Shown: positions 1 through 5,923 of the stretch, in pieces
How positions within the stretch are numbered: the first letter of the stretch is position 1
Layout: each line of letters starts with the position of its first letter
Origin: Haloarcula sp.
Lineage (GTDB): Archaea; Halobacteriota; Halobacteria; Halobacteriales; Haloarculaceae
Length of the DNA stretch: 5,923 nt
Assembly (NCBI GenBank): GCA_028275075.1
Contig: JAQCNK010000144.1
Coordinates: 1 to 5,923 of the forward strand
Reading direction: 5' to 3'
Notes under the pieces: generated by a model
Databases searched by the model: none
What the model saw: the letters and a program-made list of their open reading frames with translations, nothing else
What the model was told of the DNA's origin: nothing
Made by a program: the position numbers and the translations under genes

Positions 1-1005
1 AACAAGGAGAACGGCTTCCTGGCAGCCAACTGGTCGCTATACAACAACCAGAAGCGCTTGGCCGACATCACGTCCGACTTCGATGTCGAGATGCGTCTGT
101 TCCACGGCCGCGGCGGCTCCATTTCCCGTGGCGGCGGCCCGATGAACGATGCAATGTTGGCCCTGCCCAACGAGACGGTCACCGGTCAGATCAAGTTCAC
201 AGAACAGGGCGAGGCCATCGCCGAGAAGTACGCCAATGAGGACATCGCCGAGCGTAACTTAGAACAGATGCTCAATGCACAGGTCCGCGCCCGGCACAAC
301 GCCATGGAAGACCCCATCGAGGAAATACCCGAAGAGTGGCGTGCGGCCATGGAGACAGCCGCCCCGGCCGCTCGCGAGGAGTACCAAGACCTTCTGGAGA
401 CAGATGGTTTCGTCGACTACTTCGAACAGGCCACGCCCATCACGGTCATCGAGAACCTCAACATGGGGTCGCGACCGGCCTCGCGAAGCGAGGACCGTAG
501 CGTCGACGACCTTCGGGCAATCCCGTGGGTGTTCTCCTGGACTCAGGCCCGCTGTATCATCCCCGGCTGGTACTCCATTGCCACGGGGCTCAACGCGTAT
601 CTGAACGACGGCGGGGATATCGAGACGCTCCAAGAGATGTACGAGGAATGGCCGTTCTTCCGAACGAAAATCGATAACGCCTCACTGGCGCTTGCCCGCA
701 CGGACTTCGACATCGCCGAGGAGTACGCTGCCCTCGCCGACGACGACCTGCGTGAGCGCATCTTCCCACGACTGGAAGGCGAGTACAACGAAACCGTCGA
801 TCTGGTGCTTCAAATCACTCAGCGCGACGGGCTCCTCTCTCGGGAGTGGCTGGAAGAGAATCTCGAGCGCCGCAACCCATACGTCGACCCGCTGAACTTG
901 CTGCAGGTCCGGCTGCTCGCCCAGTCCCACCTCACAGAGACCGAGAAGCGAACACTCCGCCTGACTGTCCAGGGAATTGCCGCCGGAATGAAAAACACTG
1001 GATAA
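1..1005 (+). CDS. ppc: Phosphoenolpyruvate carboxylase, C-terminal part (5' truncated by window edge)
   Basis: The enzyme adds bicarbonate to phosphoenolpyruvate to give oxaloacetate, a cytoplasmic anaplerotic step feeding the TCA cycle. The frame is open from base 1, so 334 C-terminal residues are visible; the family is about 880-900 long. Numbering from base 1, the start NKENG matches the segment holding E. coli Lys546. FHGRGGS followed by RGGGP gives His35, Arg37 and Arg43 (E. coli His579, Arg581, Arg587). GSRP Arg158 and LRAIPW Arg172 match Arg699 and Arg713 with the same 14-residue spacing. The protein ends GIAAGMKNTG, the usual bacterial-type C-terminus, so the 3' end is intact. Of the aspartate-inhibition residues, Arg291 and Asn332 are kept, but Lys773 aligns with Arg233. 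The TTG/Leu codon at 58 is internal, not a start. It is the bacterial-type enzyme, not the short archaeal PpcA. E. coli positions are from memory; the family call is very secure. Confidence 0.97.
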   Translation, partial: NKENGFLAANWSLYNNQKRLADITSDFDVEMRLFHGRGGSISRGGGPMNDAMLALPNETVTGQIKFTEQGEAIAEKYANEDIAERNLEQMLNAQVRARHNAMEDPIEEIPEEWRAAMETAAPAAREEYQDLLETDGFVDYFEQATPITVIENLNMGSRPASRSEDRSVDDLRAIPWVFSWTQARCIIPGWYSIATGLNAYLNDGGDIETLQEMYEEWPFFRTKIDNASLALARTDFDIAEEYAALADDDLRERIFPRLEGEYNETVDLVLQITQRDGLLSREWLEENLERRNPYVDPLNLLQVRLLAQSHLTETEKRTLRLTVQGIAAGMKNTG

Positions 1006-1016
1006 CGAACCGGTAT

Positions 1017-1025
1017 AGATTTTTA
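1017..1025 (+). terminator. T-rich tract after ppc, probable archaeal terminator
   Basis: A run of five T (1020-1024) starts 15 bases past the ppc stop codon, inside an AT-rich patch in otherwise GC-rich DNA. Archaeal RNA polymerase can terminate at oligo-T on the coding strand without a stem. No strong hairpin precedes it. The assignment rests on position and composition only. Confidence 0.5.
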
Positions 1026-1040
1026 TTACGGGTATTGTTA

Positions 1041-1066
1041 CTACCGAAGGTTTTAGCGTTCGGTAG
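1041..1066 (+). promoter_or_regulatory. Perfect inverted repeat around the usp TATA box, candidate operator
   Basis: CTACCGAA (1041-1048) and TTCGGTAG (1059-1066) are exact reverse complements separated by 10 bases. The BRE side of the promoter is in the left arm and the TATA-like TTTTAG is in the spacer. The half-site centres are 18 bases apart, close to two helical turns, which suits a dimeric regulator. Binding there would be expected to block TBP/TFB. The symmetry is seen directly; the operator role is inferred and no regulator is encoded in the window. Confidence 0.45.
1044..1056 (+). promoter_or_regulatory. Archaeal BRE/TATA promoter of the universal stress gene
   Basis: CCGAAGG followed by TTTTAG (TATA-like box 1051-1056) sits with its centre about 28 bases before the ATG at 1081. 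Archaeal transcription normally starts about 25 bases after the TATA centre, so the mRNA would begin at or within a few bases of the ATG, giving a leaderless transcript. In line with this, no Shine-Dalgarno sequence precedes the ATG (the last bases are CATACGCCCC). The gene therefore probably has its own promoter rather than depending on ppc readthrough. Confidence 0.7.
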
Positions 1067-1080
1067 ATAGCATACGCCCC

Positions 1081-1533
1081 ATGGCACTTGAAACGGTCCT
1101 GCTCGCCGTCGGTCCCAACGACGCGAACAGAATCGACGAACTGGCCAGTACAGCGGTCGACATCGCCGGCCCGGCCGACGCTGACATAGCCCTCGCACAC
1201 GTGTTTACCGACGACGAATACGAGACGGCCGTCGAGCGCCTCGATTTCGAGGCCGTCGCTCAGGCTGACCCCGACGAGGTGGCTGAGCGCCACGCAACGG
1301 TCAAAGAACTGCGGGACTTACTCGAAGAGGCCGGAATCCCGACGAGCGTTCGCGGGGCCGTCGGCGACCACGGCGACGAGATCGTCGCGCTCGCCGACAT
1401 GACCCAGGCTGACCTCACCGTGGTCGGCGGTCGCAAGCGCTCGCCGACCGGCAAAGCAGTCTTTGGCTCGACGGCTCAGAAGGTCATGTTGAACGCGCCG
1501 TGTCCTGTCACGTTCGTCCGCGGTGAAAACTGA
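1081..1533 (+). CDS. UspA-family universal stress protein, single domain
   Basis: A 150-residue protein of the usual single-domain Usp length, likely a cytoplasmic dimer with the alpha/beta fold of nucleotide-binding Usp proteins. The N-terminal strand ETVLLAV (4-10) begins the fold, VRGAVGDHGDEIVALA (90-105) is the typical segment leading into the last helices, and DLTVVGGRKRS leads into the nucleotide loop. That loop reads G116-x2-K119-x9-G129-S130, then TAQKVM and the closing strand PCPVTFVR. The classical ATP motif is G-x2-G-x9-G-S/T, so the second Gly is Lys here. The ATG at 1081 is supported by a promoter spaced for a leaderless transcript. It lies 75 bases after ppc on the same strand and is convergent with the glp operon. 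It has the acidic composition of its neighbours and shows no sign of recent transfer. Haloarchaea carry many Usp paralogs, so the physiological trigger cannot be read from sequence. The family call is firm; ATP binding is uncertain. Confidence 0.93.
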   Translation: MALETVLLAVGPNDANRIDELASTAVDIAGPADADIALAHVFTDDEYETAVERLDFEAVAQADPDEVAERHATVKELRDLLEEAGIPTSVRGAVGDHGDEIVALADMTQADLTVVGGRKRSPTGKAVFGSTAQKVMLNAPCPVTFVRGEN

Positions 1534-1553
1534 ACGTACTTTAAGGGCCTCAC

Positions 1554-1584
1554 GTGTCGCCCTCACGGCGACACACTGTGTTTT
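1554..1584 (+). terminator. Hairpin plus T4 tract downstream of the stress gene
   Basis: GTGTCGCC (1554-1561) and GGCGACAC (1567-1574) form a perfect 8-bp, GC-rich stem with a 5-base loop (CTCAC), starting 20 bases after the stop codon. A four-T run (1581-1584) follows within 7 bases. This resembles a stem-plus-T terminator. Archaeal termination depends mainly on T-tracts, so the stem may instead protect the mRNA 3' end or block readthrough from the opposite side. Confidence 0.6.
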
Positions 1585-1675
1585 CCCCATGCGTCACGCA
1601 ACTGCCGGCGCCACAGCTAGCTCTACCGCGAACGGGTCGCCGAGTAGCCGGCACAGCAGTCACTGGGGAGCGATG

Positions 1676-1689
1676 AAAAAGTCGGCCGA
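1676..1689 (-). terminator. T5 tract after glpC, probable operon terminator
   Basis: Read on the - strand, the glpC TAA is followed by a short palindrome TCGGCCGA (1682-1689) and then five T (1680-1676), starting 14 bases past the stop codon. The spacing is nearly the same as for the T5 behind ppc. It is a plausible archaeal oligo-T terminator for the glpABC mRNA, judged from position and composition only. Confidence 0.55.
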
Positions 1690-1693
1690 GCGA

Positions 1694-3064
1694 TTAGCTC
1701 ACGAGCGCGGCTTCAAGCAGTTCGAGCGGATGGCGAATCTCGTAGCCGGTGCCGTGTTCCATCTGACTCGCACAGGTGGGACACTCGGTCATACCGACCT
1801 CCCCCTCGGCGTGTTCCATGTGTTCGAACATCTCCTCGCCGATTTCCATGGACTTCTCGTATTTTTCTTGTTTCCAGCCGTAGGTGCCCGAGATACCCGA
1901 ACAGGACTCCCCGACATCCTCGATGCCGGCGCCGTCGAGGTCGCGGAACAGCTCTACCGACTGGCGTTCCAGTCCCTGGTTGCGGGCGTGACACGGGGCG
2001 TGGTAGGCGAATTCGTCAGCCAGCTCGCCGGACACTTCTGTCTCTTGGATATCCGCTTTGATATCCTCGTGGATACGCAGGTACTCGAGAGACTCGAAGG
2101 TGTTAGACGCCACCTTTTCGATGCCCTCGATGTCGAACAGCTCGGGGTACTCCTGTCGGAGCGCCATCGAACAGGAGGTACACGAGGCGATGGCGTCGTA
2201 CCCCTGGTCGACGAGGTCCGACATCGAGGAGACGTTGACCTCCGCGTGGCGGCGGGCGTCTTCCAGCATCCCGTTGGCGAACATCGGCGTCCCGGAGCAC
2301 TTCTGGTCGGGCGCGACGACCTCGTAGCCGTAGTGTTCGAACACCCGGACCATCGCCTTGCCGACGTCCGTCGAGTTGAAATTCGAGTAACAGCCATGGA
2401 AGTACGCCACCTTCTTGTCGGCGTTGCGGTCCAGTCCCAGTTCCTCGCGGCGCTGCTGGGCGTTGCGGCGGGAGGCGTCGGCGCCGCCGCGTTCGGCCCA
2501 CCACTCGCGGAACGTCTGGGTGGCAAACTCGGGGAACTCCCGCTCTTTGGTGACGCCAAGCGTCTTCTCCATTAGCCAACGGGCCGGACCGAAGTTCATC
2601 CCCCAGTTGGCCAGGCGGGGGACCTTGCTCGCGATGGTCGCCGACGTGCGGTAGTTGCTGAGGATGCGGTTGCGCACGTACTCGATGGAGAACTTGTCCA
2701 TCTGGTTCTCGACGTACTCTCCACGTGCCGTGTTGTGCATCTGGCTGAGTGGGACACCCGATGGACAGGCGTTGTCACAGCGCATGCAGTTCGAGCACGA
2801 CATCACGGTGTCGTCGATCTCGTAGTCTTCGTCGGTCTGCTTGAGCCGCCACTGTTCGGGACCTTGGAACTTCGGGCCAGGGAAGTCGTCATCAACCTCT
2901 GCGACCGGACAGTTAGTGTCACATACAGAACACTTGAAGCAGGAGTCTGCGCCCGGTCGCAGGTCGAAGTCATTACTGTCGGGGAATACATCTACGGGCT
3001 CGAACTCGTGGCCCGTGTTCGGCTCAACTGGGTCGAACTCTGTTGGGGTTTCTGCGTCGCTCAT
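1694..3064 (-). CDS. glpC: Anaerobic-type glycerol-3-phosphate dehydrogenase, Fe-S subunit C
   Basis: A complete 456-residue iron-sulfur subunit that carries electrons from the GlpAB flavins to membrane quinone (menaquinone in haloarchaea). An acidic 40-residue N-terminal stretch precedes two ferredoxin-type [4Fe-4S] motifs, C42-x2-C45-x2-C48-x3-C52-P and C90-x2-C93-x2-C96-x3-C100-P. Two cysteine-rich CCG-type domains follow. The first has C225 (HGCYSN), C256 (KCSGTP) and C295-x2-C298; the second has C358 (HAPCHA), C388 (SCSGISGTYG) and C428-x2-C431. In both, the second Cys of the expected CC pair is Ser. No transmembrane helix is seen, so membrane contact would be peripheral. The ATG shares ATGA with the glpB stop codon and has a GGAGG 4 bases upstream, which fixes the start. 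It is the last cistron of the operon. The order of motifs and the strong likeness to bacterial GlpC, with glpA and glpB beside it, exclude related GlcF/LutA/HdrD subunits. Confidence 0.96.
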   Translation of the reverse strand: MSDAETPTEFDPVEPNTGHEFEPVDVFPDSNDFDLRPGADSCFKCSVCDTNCPVAEVDDDFPGPKFQGPEQWRLKQTDEDYEIDDTVMSCSNCMRCDNACPSGVPLSQMHNTARGEYVENQMDKFSIEYVRNRILSNYRTSATIASKVPRLANWGMNFGPARWLMEKTLGVTKEREFPEFATQTFREWWAERGGADASRRNAQQRREELGLDRNADKKVAYFHGCYSNFNSTDVGKAMVRVFEHYGYEVVAPDQKCSGTPMFANGMLEDARRHAEVNVSSMSDLVDQGYDAIASCTSCSMALRQEYPELFDIEGIEKVASNTFESLEYLRIHEDIKADIQETEVSGELADEFAYHAPCHARNQGLERQSVELFRDLDGAGIEDVGESCSGISGTYGWKQEKYEKSMEIGEEMFEHMEHAEGEVGMTECPTCASQMEHGTGYEIRHPLELLEAALVS

Positions 3065-4335
3065 TGTGCCTCCGCTGCGGCGTTTTCGCCCGCCACGTAG
3101 CCCGTTGCAATCGATACTCCGCTTCCGGATTTCTCGGCTTGGAAGTCGTAGCCACCCAGCACCGAGCCCGCCGCACGCAGGTTCTCGAACTCAACCGAGT
3201 CAGACCCAGTTAGCGGACGGAGACTCTCGTCGGTTTCGACGCCGAAACGGGCAAAGGGGTGGTCGCCAAAGGCGTCACGGTCGAACCAGTCGTAGCGGTC
3301 CTCACCGTGTTCGATGTGACAATCGAAGATCGGCTCGTGGACACTCTCGCGATCGGATTCGATACCTTTGCCAACCAGGCCGCCAGTCGCGAGAACGTAC
3401 TGGTCGGCGCTGTTGGGAATCCGCGCGCCGTTCTTCTCAATGTACACCGTCTCGATCGTATCGCCGTCGGCGTCGAAATCGACGACCGGGTTCCCGGTCT
3501 CGAAGCTCGCACCAGAGTCGTCAAGCGCTTCGAAGAGGCGGTCCTCCAGTCGGAGTCCCGGCAGCGACGGCGGCCCCATCGGGACCTCGAAGACATCTGC
3601 GCCGATCTTCTCTTCCAGGGACGCGCGTACGGCGTCCGTGTGGTCGTCGCCGAGAATAGCGGGGAAGCCGACCCGTGGCTCTTTCTCACGGACAGTGTTA
3701 ATCCGCTCGGCCAATGCGTCTCGGGCACCTTTCTTGCGGCCACGCACCGCGATCTCGCCGTTGGTGTCGAGCAGTTTGGCGTACCGGGTGATCTTCGCGT
3801 CGGCCTGCAGGTCGCCCGGGAACCGGATGGTCTCACCACGAACATCGAAGGGGACGCCCGCGGCCGCAAGATGGGCCGCGGCGTGTGGCGCGTCAAAGTC
3901 GACCATCGATTCTAGGCCCACCAGCAACACGTCACGGTCATCACTCGCCAGTCCCGCGGCCGCACCCGTAGGGTAACGCGCGGTCGGTTTGATTGTCCCG
4001 CCGTGGGTTGGGACTAAGGCGTTGGTTTCGGTGTGGCCACCGCGGTAGTCCGTCACGTCATCGAACAGGTCCATGGCTTCACGGACTGTCTCGGTGCCGA
4101 CCGTCTGATACGGGTGCGCGTCGTGCAGGTCGCTCATCGCTGCGTAGGGGTCAGTTATCGGTCCCGCACCGTCAGGCGTGTACCCCAGCAGATCCACCAG
4201 TCCGGAGGCGTGGCGCAACGAACTCTGCTTGTAGGAAACCAAGCGTACATCCGACCCCTCGCGTGCGGCCTTGAGCGCGCTCGTCAACCCGGCAAGTCCG
4301 CCACCGATAACCAACACCTCCGAGTTAATCGCCAT
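3061..4335 (-). CDS. glpB: Anaerobic-type glycerol-3-phosphate dehydrogenase, flavoprotein subunit B
   Basis: A complete 424-residue flavoprotein subunit that works with GlpA in oxidising glycerol-3-phosphate to dihydroxyacetone phosphate and relays electrons to GlpC. The N-terminus has a Rossmann dinucleotide motif, [18 protein letters not shown] (7-24), ending in the acidic/basic strand VRLVSY. GlpB hallmarks follow: [16 protein letters not shown] (37-52, compare the E. coli QSALHFSSGSLDLL region), [13 protein letters not shown] (255-267), a second nucleotide-contact strand YVLATGGL (313-320), EPIFD (334-338), [11 protein letters not shown] (364-374), and the C-terminal FAD contact [20 protein letters not shown] (388-407). 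Its ATG lies inside the end of glpA (11-base overlap) with GGAGG 8 bases upstream, and its TGA overlaps the glpC ATG. Length is close to the E. coli protein. Nothing is truncated or broken. The E. coli comparison is from memory; the assignment is secure from motifs and gene order. GlpB is thought to carry FMN or FAD, and the sequence alone does not settle which. Confidence 0.96.
   Translation of the reverse strand: MAINSEVLVIGGGLAGLTSALKAAREGSDVRLVSYKQSSLRHASGLVDLLGYTPDGAGPITDPYAAMSDLHDAHPYQTVGTETVREAMDLFDDVTDYRGGHTETNALVPTHGGTIKPTARYPTGAAAGLASDDRDVLLVGLESMVDFDAPHAAAHLAAAGVPFDVRGETIRFPGDLQADAKITRYAKLLDTNGEIAVRGRKKGARDALAERINTVREKEPRVGFPAILGDDHTDAVRASLEEKIGADVFEVPMGPPSLPGLRLEDRLFEALDDSGASFETGNPVVDFDADGDTIETVYIEKNGARIPNSADQYVLATGGLVGKGIESDRESVHEPIFDCHIEHGEDRYDWFDRDAFGDHPFARFGVETDESLRPLTGSDSVEFENLRAAGSVLGGYDFQAEKSGSGVSIATGYVAGENAAAEAQ
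3069..3073 (-). promoter_or_regulatory. Shine-Dalgarno site of glpC
   Basis: On the - strand GGAGG lies 4 bases before the glpC ATG, inside the last codons of glpB. Together with the ATGA stop/start overlap it decides the glpC start and suggests translational coupling to glpB. Confidence 0.8.
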
Positions 4336-5923
4336 TCCGTGTGCCTCCGTCTGCGGCTACGTCAACAGTTTCTGCGCTGCCACTTGCACTAACACCGCTG
4401 TCGAAGGCGGCGAAGTCGACTGGATCCCCGTCTGCCGGGTCGTTGTCGCGGTTTTGCGTCGTCGCGTGCAACGCATAGTTCAGTGCGGCCTGTGAGAGTT
4501 GTTCCCCCCACAGGGCGTGGCGCTGCCCCTTCCAGCGCTCTTGGAGTAGTTCGTCCCAGGCCTCCCGAGCGATAGTCTCGTCGTACTCGCCGTGGAGTTC
4601 GCTGGCCAGTCGGCTACAACAGAAGCCACCCTGGCAGTTCCCCATCGACGCTCGGGTCCGGATACGGACTGCGTTGAGGTCTGAGCCAGATTGGGAGATA
4701 GCATCCTGAACTTCCGCGCGGGTGACACCTTCACATCCACAGACAGTCGGGTTCGGGTCGCTTGTCTTGAGCACATCGTCGGCACGCGAACCCAGCCGTT
4801 CAACGCTCCGGCGGCCGATTGGCGACCGGAGGCCGAACTCGTCCATATAATCACGCAGCACAGAGAAGTCCTCGCTACCTGGCAGGGGCTCGTCTGCGGT
4901 GCGACACTCAGCATCAATTCCGAACTTATCACAGACGTGATCGGATATCTCTTCGCCCATCATCCGGTAGGTGGTGAACTTCCCGCCAACGATTGAGGTC
5001 ATTCCCTGCAGGTCGTCACGCTCGTCGTGGTCAAGCAGGAAGTAGTCGCGGGTGATATCTGTCGGGTCATCGCTACCGACATCCGGCGGCTCGTACAGCG
5101 GGCGAACACCCCAGAACGAGCGGATGGTTCGGGCCTCTTCAAGCATCGGCACGAGCTCTTTGAGCGTGTCGATCATCTTGTCGACCTCCCATCCCTCTTC
5201 TGGGTAGTCCTCCGGATCCTCGACTTCCTCGTCTGTCGTACCGAGGATAGCAGTCGTCTCGTGTGGGACAACGATATCGGCGTCACCTTTCGGTTTGCAG
5301 CGGTTGACGACCGTATCGACCTGCCGGATGTTCATGATGGTCATCACGCCCTTCGAAGGGCGGACCTCGATGTCTACGCCGGCCATGTCACCGATGCGGC
5401 CGGCCCAGGCACCGGTTGCGTTGACAACGTAGTCCGCGTGTATCTCTTCGGTGCAGCCCTCTTTGCCGTGGACACGTTTGCCCTCACCTTCGGCGTGTTC
5501 CACTTCCAGGCCGACAACATCGTCGTCCTCGATGATGAGATCCGTGACTTTCGAGTGGGTTTCGATACGGGCGCCGTGTTCCTCCGCGCTGGCGGCGTTC
5601 GCGACGACCAGTCGGAAGGGGTCAATAGCGCCATCGGGAACGGTGATCGCCTTATCGATGTCTTTCGCGAGGTGGGGCTCCATGGCTCGGGCCTCCTCAC
5701 CGGAGATAACTTCTGCGGGGATGCCACACTCCTTACATCCCTCGAGTTTCTTCTGGAAGTACTCCTCAGAGTCCTCCGGCCGTTTGACGAAGAGACCACC
5801 GGTCATCTCGACGCAGTGACTCGCAATGTCCCGTAGGACGCGGTTCTCTTCGATGCACTCGGTTGCGCTGGCCTGGTCCGCAACGGCGTATCGGCCCCCA
5901 CTGTGGAGGAGCCCGTGCATTCG
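4325..5923 (-). CDS. glpA: Anaerobic-type glycerol-3-phosphate dehydrogenase, catalytic subunit A (5' truncated by window edge)
   Basis: This FAD subunit performs sn-glycerol-3-phosphate oxidation to dihydroxyacetone phosphate. The frame stays open through base 5923 with 532 residues visible. The Met at 5920-5918 is internal, since it leads straight into [10 protein letters not shown], which lies about 50 residues into GlpA; the Rossmann GxGxxG motif is outside the window. Numbering from that Met, Arg10-Tyr11, Arg273 (GVRPL) and Lys314 (GGKFTTYR) correspond to E. coli GlpD substrate/catalytic residues Arg54-Tyr55, Arg317 and Lys354. A C-terminal BFD-like [2Fe-2S] domain has C394-x-C396 and C429-x4-C434, with an extra Cys at 435. 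This domain separates GlpA from Glp[13 protein letters not shown] (461-472) is a typical GlpA C-terminal element. About 45 acidic, low-complexity residues follow (from ~488), and their coding DNA overlaps glpB. It is the first visible cistron; the operon promoter lies outside. The substrate assignment is secure by family and context. Confidence 0.96.
   Translation of the reverse strand, partial: RMHGLLHSGGRYAVADQASATECIEENRVLRDIASHCVEMTGGLFVKRPEDSEEYFQKKLEGCKECGIPAEVISGEEARAMEPHLAKDIDKAITVPDGAIDPFRLVVANAASAEEHGARIETHSKVTDLIIEDDDVVGLEVEHAEGEGKRVHGKEGCTEEIHADYVVNATGAWAGRIGDMAGVDIEVRPSKGVMTIMNIRQVDTVVNRCKPKGDADIVVPHETTAILGTTDEEVEDPEDYPEEGWEVDKMIDTLKELVPMLEEARTIRSFWGVRPLYEPPDVGSDDPTDITRDYFLLDHDERDDLQGMTSIVGGKFTTYRMMGEEISDHVCDKFGIDAECRTADEPLPGSEDFSVLRDYMDEFGLRSPIGRRSVERLGSRADDVLKTSDPNPTVCGCEGVTRAEVQDAISQSGSDLNAVRIRTRASMGNCQGGFCCSRLASELHGEYDETIAREAWDELLQERWKGQRHALWGEQLSQAALNYALHATTQNRDNDPADGDPVDFAAFDSGVSASGSAETVDVAADGGTRNGD
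4344..4348 (-). promoter_or_regulatory. Shine-Dalgarno site of glpB
   Basis: On the - strand GGAGG lies 8 bases before the glpB ATG, within the last codons of glpA. It supports the ATG at 4335-4333 and hence the 11-base overlap with glpA. The extended sequence GGAGGCACA is the same as that before glpC. Confidence 0.8.

Larger units (their letters stand above)
1534..1693. other. Convergent intergenic region between usp and glpC
   Basis: These 160 bases hold the 3' ends of two convergent units. Apart from the hairpin/T4 on the + strand and the T5 tract on the - strand, I see only a weak TATA-like ACTTTAAG (1537-1544). An ATG at 1589 on the + strand opens a frame, but it runs on for hundreds of bases antisense to glpC and resembles no known protein. 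No RNA gene or mobile-element remnant is visible. Confidence 0.8.

Noticed and set aside
58..60. TTG at 58 as a start codon of a short 315-residue protein
   Set aside because: The frame is open from base 1 and the 19 residues before it match the PEPC active-site segment containing Lys546.
1041..1066. The inverted repeat read as a stem-loop terminator of ppc
   Set aside because: It has a 10-base loop, no T-tract after it and a TATA box in the loop; the T5 tract at 1020-1024 is a better terminator candidate.
682..1293. 203-codon - strand frame spanning the end of ppc, the intergenic gap and the start of usp
   Set aside because: It crosses the usp promoter and two well-supported genes in antisense and matches no family I recognise.
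1668..1694. Direct repeat GAGCGAT at 1668-1674 and 1688-1694 beside the glpC stop
   Set aside because: Seven bases in GC-rich DNA is within chance expectation, and there is no associated mobile element or target-site structure.
1523..2575. Long + strand open frame across the intergenic gap and antisense to glpC
   Set aside because: It overlaps a clear glpC gene over most of its length, has no recognisable motif, and is typical of antisense frames in GC-rich codon-biased DNA.
3259..3915. 218-codon + strand frame opposite glpB
   Set aside because: It is a shadow of glpB with no promoter, ribosome site or recognisable domain.
5027..5836. 269-codon + strand frame opposite glpA
   Set aside because: It mirrors the glpA coding frame and has no family motif, whereas the glpA reading has catalytic and Fe-S motifs throughout.
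5918..5920. Met codon near the right edge as the start of glpA
   Set aside because: The next residues are the internal [10 protein letters not shown] motif; a real start must lie about 50 codons upstream so that the FAD Rossmann motif is included.

Overview
The window looks like a chromosomal stretch of a haloarchaeon (class Halobacteria). The reasons are the strongly acidic proteins rich in Asp and Glu, the moderately high GC, an archaeal BRE/TATA promoter about 28 bases before an apparently leaderless gene, T-rich terminators, and the protein families themselves. The genus cannot be fixed from the sequence alone. A Haloarcula-like relative is a guess.

Layout. On the + strand, 1-1005 is the C-terminal part of a bacterial-type phosphoenolpyruvate carboxylase (ppc). 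After a 75-base gap holding a T-tract and a promoter, 1081-1533 is a complete small UspA-type universal stress protein gene. A 160-base convergent intergenic region (1534-1693) follows, with a hairpin plus T-tract behind the stress gene and a T5 tract behind the opposing operon. On the - strand, 5923-1694 is the anaerobic-type glycerol-3-phosphate dehydrogenase operon, transcribed glpA (5' end missing) - glpB - glpC. Its cistrons overlap by 11 and 4 bases, and good Shine-Dalgarno sites precede glpB and glpC. The operon promoter and the first ~50 residues of GlpA lie beyond the right edge.

How the genes work together. GlpA and GlpB are the flavin-containing catalytic side, and GlpC is the Fe-S subunit that passes electrons to the membrane quinone pool. 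They oxidise glycerol-3-phosphate to dihydroxyacetone phosphate, a main entry route for glycerol carbon in haloarchaea. PEP carboxylase refills oxaloacetate from PEP made lower down in glycolysis, so the two metabolic units are compatible. They are on opposite strands, however, and nothing shows co-regulation.

This is mostly an ordinary core-metabolism region, and I see no undescribed system, mobile element, CRISPR array or RNA gene. The points most worth a second look are a perfect 8-bp inverted repeat bracketing the stress-gene TATA box, the loss of the second Cys in both CCG motifs of GlpC, and a Lys-to-Arg change in the predicted aspartate-inhibition site of PEP carboxylase.
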